Positions 37,001-40,967 of a DNA stretch of 40,967 bases are shown here, one piece after another. The notes under the pieces are model-generated. The model did no database searches. It worked only from the letters and a program-made list of their open reading frames with translations, and had not been told where the DNA came from. A program made the translations under genes and the position numbers. How positions within the stretch are numbered: the stretch's first letter is position 1; every line of letters starts with the position of its first letter. This DNA comes from JAPLDB01 sp038230515 (GTDB lineage: Bacteria; Bacteroidota; Bacteroidia; AKYH767-A; 2013-40CM-41-45), in NCBI GenBank assembly GCA_038230515.1, contig JBBRND010000034.1, forward strand, positions 1 through 40,967, read 5' to 3'.

Positions 37001-38422
37001 TATTTTGAGTTCAACGATTTTAGGATTCACGATGCAAAAGGAAATCTTGCAATTGCAAACGGGAAAATTTTTCACAATTATTTTTCTGACTTCCGTTTTG
37101 ATGTCCGTGTAGACGTTGACAAGTTTGAAGGATTGCACACCTCTGCTGCCCAAAATGATTTGTATTATGGAATTGCTTTTGTAACAGGATATTCAACGTT
37201 CAATGGCCCGATAGAAAGCATGGGCCTCGACATGCAATTAAAGTCGGAGAAAGGAACAGAAATATATATACCACTTGGTAATTCCGAAGAACTCTCGCGA
37301 AGTAGCTACATTAATTTCATCAATAGAAATGATACTACTAATAATATTGAAAGAGGGAAACACATAAATCCCTCACACATTTCACTGAATATGAATTTTG
37401 AAATTACTGATGATGCGAGTATCAATCTGATCTTCGATGAAAAAATAGGCGACAAAATTACTGGTATCGGTACAGGGAATATCAATCTTACTCTTGACGA
37501 AGGGGGCAACTTTAATATTTTTGGAAGATATGACATCGTGAAAGGTGATTATCTATTCACTATGCAGAATATTATCAACAAGCATTTTGCCATTGACGCT
37601 GGAACGATTTTATGGAATGGCGATCCCTACAATGCAGACATTAACCTTAGCGCCCTATACAAAGGGGGAACTTCTACCTTTTATAAAGTTATGCCGGAAG
37701 AAGAGGCGCTCAAGCAAAGATACCACTATGAACTGGTTCTCTATCTATCCAATAAACTAATGAATCCGACTATTAATTATGAGATTAGTGTATCAGGACT
37801 CGATGCTGGCATAGCAACTAATTTGAGAAGCCGACTTAATTCAGAGGCAGAGTTAACGAGGCAGTTTTTAGGATTGATGTTACTTAATCAATGTGTGCCA
37901 AGGCAAAACGGAACGCAACAAGTGGAAGGTATTGATGCTGCTGCCGGTGCTGGTTCGAGCGCTTCGGAGCTGCTAAGCAACCAAGTGAGTAACTGGCTAT
38001 CTTTATTGAGTAAAGATGTAAACCTCGGTTTTAATTACAGAGCAGGCGAAACTTACACTAAGGAAGAAATTGAGATCATGTTTTCCAAAACGCTTTTTAA
38101 TGACAGGCTCTCAATTGAAGGAAACGTTGGCGTTGCAAACGGTCAAGGCGCACAAGCTGTTGGTCAAAGCCCTCAATCAACAATTGTTGGTGATTTTAAT
38201 GCAGAGTATTCATTAACGCGAGATAATCGGTTAAAGCTAAAAGCATTTAATCGAACCAATATTAACAACACTTCGCTTGATTACATTTCACCTTATACAC
38301 AAGGGATCGGTGTTTTTTATCATCGCCAGTTTAATTCTTGGAAAGATCTTTTTTCCAGTAGCAAACAGAAGCAAAAGGAGCTGGATAAACCAGCTGTTCC
38401 CGAAACTTTACCTGCAAAGTAG
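34010..38422 (+). CDS. tamB: TamB-like translocation and assembly / lipid-transport protein (DUF490)
   Basis: A protein of at least 1470 residues. The body is a very long series of beta-rich repeats with an AsmA/TamB-type start (SVQTWLAHRASEYLSKEL, then IVLKGVYIGDQHHDTLLYAG) and a C-terminal TamB DUF490 domain (INLTLDEGGNFNIFGRYDIVKGDYLFTMQNIINKHFAI is its core). TamB spans the periplasm from the inner to the outer membrane and helps assemble outer-membrane proteins or move phospholipids. The annotated TTG at 34010 lies in the middle of the membrane anchor: the frame continues upstream without stop to 33908 and encodes KKLKLILLWTLAILILLVG from 33965, a perfect signal anchor, but has no ATG, GTG or TTG. 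The real start is therefore upstream at a rare codon such as ATC 33962 or ATT 33929, or the base sequence is wrong there. Confidence 0.85.
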   Translation: MLVGSVFLAATVPSVQTWLAHRASEYLSKELHTNVYVNKVQIRFVKSIVLKGVYIGDQHHDTLLYAGELSVNINNISTSKKIFEIETLSLTDANFYLRQYHGEEHLNLNFLINYFSSDGVADTSSHKLKLTVANLQLHNARFKYEVEDDTLSEHGIDYQHMDVSNINGSIFNIHFINDSVFGLIKNLSLRERSGFVLNEFNGDAKLSANEMRVNKLMIKTPYSHIQTDLTFNYDSFPDWIDFVEKIRWNSAFRNSLISFTDIAYFAGDYIWGLNSTVKLTGDCKGTVTHFKCKNVTLEYGDQTVFKGNVGLTGLPNIDETYFDILADKIISTKRDLETIPVYPFDSGSHVKLPENITQLGKITIKGKFSGFYNDFVAYGNVNTALGYLSSDINLKYDHAKKKEFYKGHLSSNEFLIGQLIGVHDLGALSFNADVDGSGLRLDDMESQTNGVVSLLQYRGYSYKNINVNGQISKKLFDGSFAIKEPNVDLKFNGQVDFQGAIPTFDFTADINHLHLDTLNLIKLPGEAEISSQLEINFSGNKPDNWEGEVQINNFNYKADKVLYHVNNISINSELEPTFRTIHIKSDFLDGDLKGQFEFQTLANSFTQLVPEYFPALMPDCKRVTTNQDFSFNFDLKNTTLITEIFLPLWYIDPSTKIAGRFNSILSKAECKITSNEVRYKTFRLINENLIIDASSEIASVKSVADRIYYTADSAFMETPVVLASGKMNEVDFVLRLADSSLYTNRGYFKGNLLFASPQKFRLKFNKAEITLQNKTWVLNQENSLQIDSTAFLFSKFDFDCGKENLNLKGIISENRSDTLFFQADNFSLTNLNPILKSSNINVGGVLNGSASISNFYDQLLLVSDLSAHSLAINGDTLGNALVNSSYDVKKKAVHLSMNVIKGEAKTIFIDGDYYTVRARDNLDFDLKLSGFRIAPYERYTGGVVSGLRGKISSDLKLTGTFSEPVFNGTINLNQAGCKVDYLNTTYSTNDKVLVKENYFEFNDFRIHDAKGNLAIANGKIFHNYFSDFRFDVRVDVDKFEGLHTSAAQNDLYYGIAFVTGYSTFNGPIESMGLDMQLKSEKGTEIYIPLGNSEELSRSSYINFINRNDTTNNIERGKHINPSHISLNMNFEITDDASINLIFDEKIGDKITGIGTGNINLTLDEGGNFNIFGRYDIVKGDYLFTMQNIINKHFAIDAGTILWNGDPYNADINLSALYKGGTSTFYKVMPEEEALKQRYHYELVLYLSNKLMNPTINYEISVSGLDAGIATNLRSRLNSEAELTRQFLGLMLLNQCVPRQNGTQQVEGIDAAAGAGSSASELLSNQVSNWLSLLSKDVNLGFNYRAGETYTKEEIEIMFSKTLFNDRLSIEGNVGVANGQGAQAVGQSPQSTIVGDFNAEYSLTRDNRLKLKAFNRTNINNTSLDYISPYTQGIGVFYHRQFNSWKDLFSSSKQKQKELDKPAVPETLPAK

Positions 38423-38485
38423 TCTTAGTTGAATAAATTAATTTAGTTAATTTGGTGATTTTTTTAAAATGAAATAAAAAAGTCG

Positions 38486-38531
38486 AACCTTACAGGGTTT
38501 GCGCTTTTTGATTTTCAACCTTACGGGGTTG
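38486..38531. repeat. REP-like hairpin motif, copies 1 and 2
   Basis: AACCTTACAGGGTTT (38486-38500) and CAACCTTACGGGGTTG (38516-38531). CAACC pairs with GGTTG around a TTACGG loop. The two copies are followed at 38714-38766 by two more. Confidence 0.75.
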
Positions 38532-38713
38532 TATCAGTGTTTAACCATACGCTTTAATATGTTTGATTATAATGCAATGATAGGGCGGTATCCTAAATTT
38601 ATTTTTTCAACTTTAAAATTTTCTTACAACGGTTAAGAGTTGATTGAGTTAATTAAGTTGATTGGTTGAATTTGCAAATTCGTAAGGATTCGTATTTAGT
38701 CTTCCAAAAATAG

Positions 38714-38743
38714 AAGCCGCTAACCTTACGGGGTTAGCGGCTT
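38714..38743 (+). terminator. Terminator-like REP hairpin, copy 3
   Basis: AAGCCGCTAACC (38714-38725) pairs perfectly with GGTTAGCGGCTT (38732-38743), loop TTACGG, then TTTTG. It is a REP motif enlarged by five flanking base pairs on each side and is also a plausible terminator, though 290 bases beyond the tamB stop. Confidence 0.6.
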
Positions 38744-38750
38744 TTGATGA

Positions 38751-38766
38751 CAACCTTACGGGGTTG
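38751..38766. repeat. REP-like hairpin motif, copy 4
   Basis: CAACCTTACGGGGTTG, identical to copy 2, seven bases after copy 3. Confidence 0.75.
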
Positions 38767-38953
38767 CGGTTAATCCAATCGTTTGTATTTAGGTTATGAA
38801 ACTAATTACTCTACAAGAATACATCAGCGCAAAACATGAATGAGCAACTTCTTTTCAAAATATTACAGTTGTAAGATAAAACCGGAATGTTGGAATATTA
38901 AAAAACATCTTACCTCCTCTTTTCCGTCATTCAATTCTTCCGGTTGAAAGCCT

Positions 38954-38961
38954 TACCTTTG
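38954..38961 (+). promoter_or_regulatory. -7 promoter element of ribBA
   Basis: TACCTTTG is an exact TAnnTTTG, seven bases before the ATG at 38969, so the leader is absent or only a few bases long. Confidence 0.55.
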
Positions 38962-38968
38962 CTCCACA

Positions 38969-40183
38969 ATGAAACAAAATTTAGATTCTATTTCCGAAGC
39001 CATCAGCGACCTAAAAGTAGGCAAGGTTATTATTGTAGTGGACGATGCCAACCGCGAAAACGAAGGCGACTTTATTACTGCTGCCGAAAATGCTTCTCCT
39101 GTAATCATCAACTTTATGGCTACGCATGGACGTGGTTTAATCTGCACTCCCATTACAGAAGACCGATGCGATGAATTGCAACTCGATCTTATGGTTTCAA
39201 AAAATACTTCTTCTCACGAAACTCCGTTTACTGTATCTGTTGATTTGAGAGGGCATGGAACCACTACAGGAATTTCTGTGAGCGACCGCGCAAAAACAAT
39301 CCGTGCATTGGTGGATGAGAAAACAAAACCCGAGGATCTTGGCAGACCGGGCCATATTTTTCCTCTGCGTGCACGCAAAGGTGGAGTGCTGCGCAGAGCG
39401 GGTCACACAGAAGCAACAATAGACATTGTCAGGCTCGCAGGATTCAAGCCAGCAGGTGTACTCGTTGAAATTATGAATAAAGACGGAAGCATGGCTCGCT
39501 TACCCGAACTTTTTAAGATTGCCCAAAAATTTTCCCTCAAAATTATCAGCATCGAAGATTTAATTGCTTACCGACTGAAGCAGGAAAGTTTGATTGAGCG
39601 GGAAGTAGAAGTGATGCTGCCAACACAGTTTGGCGATTTTTCTTTATACGCCTACAAACAAAAAACTACGGGACAGGAACATCTTGCTCTCGTAAAAGGC
39701 GAATGGAAAAAAGATGAACCTGTTCTTGTTCGCGTACACTCTTCCTGTTTAACTGGGGATATCTTCGGCTCATGCCGATGTGATTGCGGACCGCAACTTC
39801 ATCAGGCAATGACCTTGATTGAAGAAATAGGAAAGGGCGTGATTGTTTACATGAATCAGGAAGGGCGCGGCATCGGGCTTCTCAACAAATTAAAGGCATA
39901 CAAACTACAGGAAGAAGGACTTGATACAGTTGAGGCAAACATTAAACTTGGTTTTGATTCTGATGAACGCGATTATGGTGTAGGCGCTCAAATTCTCCGG
40001 GATCTTGGAGTTTCTAAGATGAAACTAATGACTAACAATCCGAAAAAGCGCGCAGGACTTATCGGCTACGGATTAGAAATTGTAGAAGTGGTTGCGCTGG
40101 AAATAAAATCAAACGAACACAACAAGAATTACCTGCTCACAAAAAGAAACAAACTCGGGCATACCCTGAAGTTGGATCATTGA
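38969..40183 (+). CDS. ribBA: Bifunctional 3,4-dihydroxy-2-butanone-4-phosphate synthase / GTP cyclohydrolase II
   Basis: The 404-residue fusion catalyses the two entry reactions of riboflavin synthesis: ribulose-5-phosphate to dihydroxybutanone phosphate (RibB part, residues about 1-200) and GTP to the diaminopyrimidine product (RibA part, about 205-404). In RibB the acidic loop DDANRENEGDF (residues 25-35) and RRAGHTEA are intact. In RibA the zinc cysteines are Cys260, Cys271 and Cys273 (HSSCLTGD and SCRCDCGPQ), with NQEGRGIGLLNKLKAYKLQ as the GTP-binding and catalytic block. Length is typical. The gene is alone, with its own promoter; no other rib genes are in the window. Confidence 0.95.
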   Translation: MKQNLDSISEAISDLKVGKVIIVVDDANRENEGDFITAAENASPVIINFMATHGRGLICTPITEDRCDELQLDLMVSKNTSSHETPFTVSVDLRGHGTTTGISVSDRAKTIRALVDEKTKPEDLGRPGHIFPLRARKGGVLRRAGHTEATIDIVRLAGFKPAGVLVEIMNKDGSMARLPELFKIAQKFSLKIISIEDLIAYRLKQESLIEREVEVMLPTQFGDFSLYAYKQKTTGQEHLALVKGEWKKDEPVLVRVHSSCLTGDIFGSCRCDCGPQLHQAMTLIEEIGKGVIVYMNQEGRGIGLLNKLKAYKLQEEGLDTVEANIKLGFDSDERDYGVGAQILRDLGVSKMKLMTNNPKKRAGLIGYGLEIVEVVALEIKSNEHNKNYLLTKRNKLGHTLKLDH

Positions 40184-40727
40184 ATTGAAAAATTTCTGAT
40201 GGCCTTTATGCCGATAGTACTGTTCGAGGTGTTTAGATAAAACTCCAATATTTTAATTTCAATTTTCGAGGTCTCTTACTTTTACAACACATTTCGTAGG
40301 TATAAATCAAGATTACTTGTAAATGAAAAAGCTATACAAAATAATTGCTGATTGTTTTGTCTTTTGTGTTCATTGCTTGTAATGATTGAGAATGATTTGC
40401 TTTTTCTTTTTCCATTGAATAAAGATCTTTCTACTCTGCAAACACAAACGTGAATTTCACAATGCCTGGTACATTTCATTATGTTTATTGTAGATGAGAT
40501 AATGGCGAAGCGATAAGCAATAAAAAGCCTACTACGATTTTTAGTAGGATAAAACATTCCTGATCTTTCTTTTTAGCTGAGGCATATTCAATGCCGCCAA
40601 TATTTCCGGATTGAGCATAGGGCATTCATTTTTAACTTACATTTCCCATAACTCCTCGAAATCTGAACATGCAGATAGACAACCACTGAATCTCAGAGAA
40701 CGATGCCCTACAGAGGGCAACCCAGAC
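40184..40727. other. Intergenic region without a supported gene
   Basis: About 540 bases before the terminator of the right-edge gene. A minus-strand frame (40282-40557) has no family signature and unusual composition. A 7-bp hairpin, CCTACTA (40528-40534) with TAGTAGG (40542-40548), is followed on the minus strand by CTTTTTA and could be a weak terminator, but no minus-strand gene is seen just upstream of it. No ribBA terminator is evident. Confidence 0.45.
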
Positions 40728-40732
40728 TAAAA

Positions 40733-40763
40733 GAAAAGGGCTCGCTTTTGGCGAACCCTTTTC
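40733..40763 (-). terminator. Terminator of the right-edge T9SS cargo gene
   Basis: GAAAAGGGCTCGC (40733-40745) faces GCGAACCCTTTTC (40751-40763). In minus-strand RNA the single non-Watson-Crick pair is a G-U wobble, so the stem is complete and is followed by TTTTAG; in plus-strand RNA it would be a C-A mismatch. This fits termination of the minus-strand gene ending at 40787. Confidence 0.75.
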
Positions 40764-40786
40764 GATATTAACAAGAATATTGATTC

Positions 40787-40967
40787 TTACTGAACCACCA
40801 CTCTTACCTGCTCCGTGCGATCACCGCTCATAATGCTGAGCTGGTAAACACCTTTTGCAAGAGAGCTAAGATTAAGATCCACCACGTTGATGCCTTCAGT
40901 AGCCGCACCGTCAGTTGACAGTACATTCTGACCAAGCACATCAGTCATGTTGAGATGATACTGAGCA
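40787..40967 (-). CDS. C-terminal part of a T9SS type A cargo cut by the right edge
   Basis: The minus-strand frame is open from the window edge to a TAA at 40787-40789. It encodes YHLNMTDVLGQNVLSTDGAA and later SSLAKGVYQLSIMSGDRTEQ and ends VRVVVQ, the second half of a T9SS type A sorting domain. The rest of the protein lies beyond the window. A matching terminator follows 24 bases after the stop. Confidence 0.8.
   Translation of the reverse strand, partial: AQYHLNMTDVLGQNVLSTDGAATEGINVVDLNLSSLAKGVYQLSIMSGDRTEQVRVVVQ

Larger units (their letters stand above)
38423..38953. other. Long intergenic region between tamB and ribBA with four hairpin repeats
   Basis: Apart from the REP-like motifs, the terminator-like stem and the ribBA promoter the region is AT-rich and shows no gene. 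I looked for an FMN riboswitch before ribBA and saw no conserved RFN sequence blocks. Confidence 0.55.

Noticed and set aside
38767..38968. FMN riboswitch before ribBA
   Set aside because: The conserved RFN-element sequence blocks are absent and the promoter is only seven bases from the ATG, leaving no leader to hold it.
40282..40557. Minus-strand gene of 91 codons
   Set aside because: Low-complexity, basic translation without domain signature; the nearby hairpin lies inside the frame start.
86..40786. tRNA, rRNA or tmRNA genes
   Set aside because: Reading the intergenic gaps I found no cloverleaf-like sequence with T-arm consensus or any rRNA segment; a covariance-model search would be decisive.

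Overview
The window looks like chromosomal DNA of a free-living, AT-rich member of the phylum Bacteroidota. Four things point there: repeated C-terminal type IX secretion (T9SS) sorting domains (four type A domains of complete or remnant genes, one type B, and one more cut by the right edge); many TAnnTTTG -7 promoter elements of the Bacteroidota primary sigma factor placed just upstream of genes; a short primary sigma factor without region 1.1; and fused RibBA with a futalosine-pathway MqnE. The order or family cannot be fixed from this sequence. There is no phage, insertion sequence, CRISPR array, rRNA or tRNA that I can see.

Layout. 1-140: tail of a gene cut by the left edge, with its terminator. 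451-1229: two small cytosolic proteins (TfoX-like and YCII/DGPF). 1632-4760: a large secreted T9SS cargo with three fibronectin III repeats. 4920-6659: a minus-strand cluster for an outer-membrane barrel, a PepSY-like periplasmic protein and a Met-rich DUF6799-like protein. 6989-9338: an IPT/TIG lipoprotein next to a decapitated PKD+T9SS remnant. 9407-12109: a DUF922-like zincin, then a probable operon of an unknown helical protein, a non-dcw RsmH variant and a DUF1801 protein. 12263-13141: a T9SS cargo. 13142-14249: 1.1 kb without a convincing gene, containing a GC-rich tandem array. 14250-16889: phosphoglucosamine mutase and cysteine desulfurase. 16955-20950: a giant PKD-repeat T9SS type B protein. 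21207-25514: a GH20 hexosaminidase, a membrane protein and a geranylgeranyl-reductase-like flavoprotein. 25515-26242: a 21-bp tandem array and an orphan T9SS domain. 26334-33805: a housekeeping block (primary sigma factor, Rel/SpoT, S41 C-terminal protease, MqnE, TsaD). 33962-38422: TamB-like protein. 38423-38968: REP-like hairpin repeats. 38969-40183: RibBA. 40787-40967: C-terminus of another T9SS cargo.

How the genes work together. The surface part of the window (adhesin-like fibronectin/PKD proteins, outer-membrane barrel, TamB, GH20) fits an organism that displays proteins through T9SS and degrades amino-sugar polymers; GlmM supplies amino-sugar precursor for its own wall and envelope. 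The housekeeping part covers stringent response, transcription initiation, tRNA t6A formation, Fe-S supply, menaquinone and riboflavin synthesis.

The observations I would follow first are: two intergenic tandem arrays of unrelated sequence that share a 21-bp base period; a TamB gene whose signal anchor is encoded upstream of any ATG/GTG/TTG; promoters placed so close to the start codons of tfoX-like, mqnE, ctp and ribBA that the transcripts should be leaderless; and AACCTTACGGGGTT hairpin repeats upstream of ribBA.
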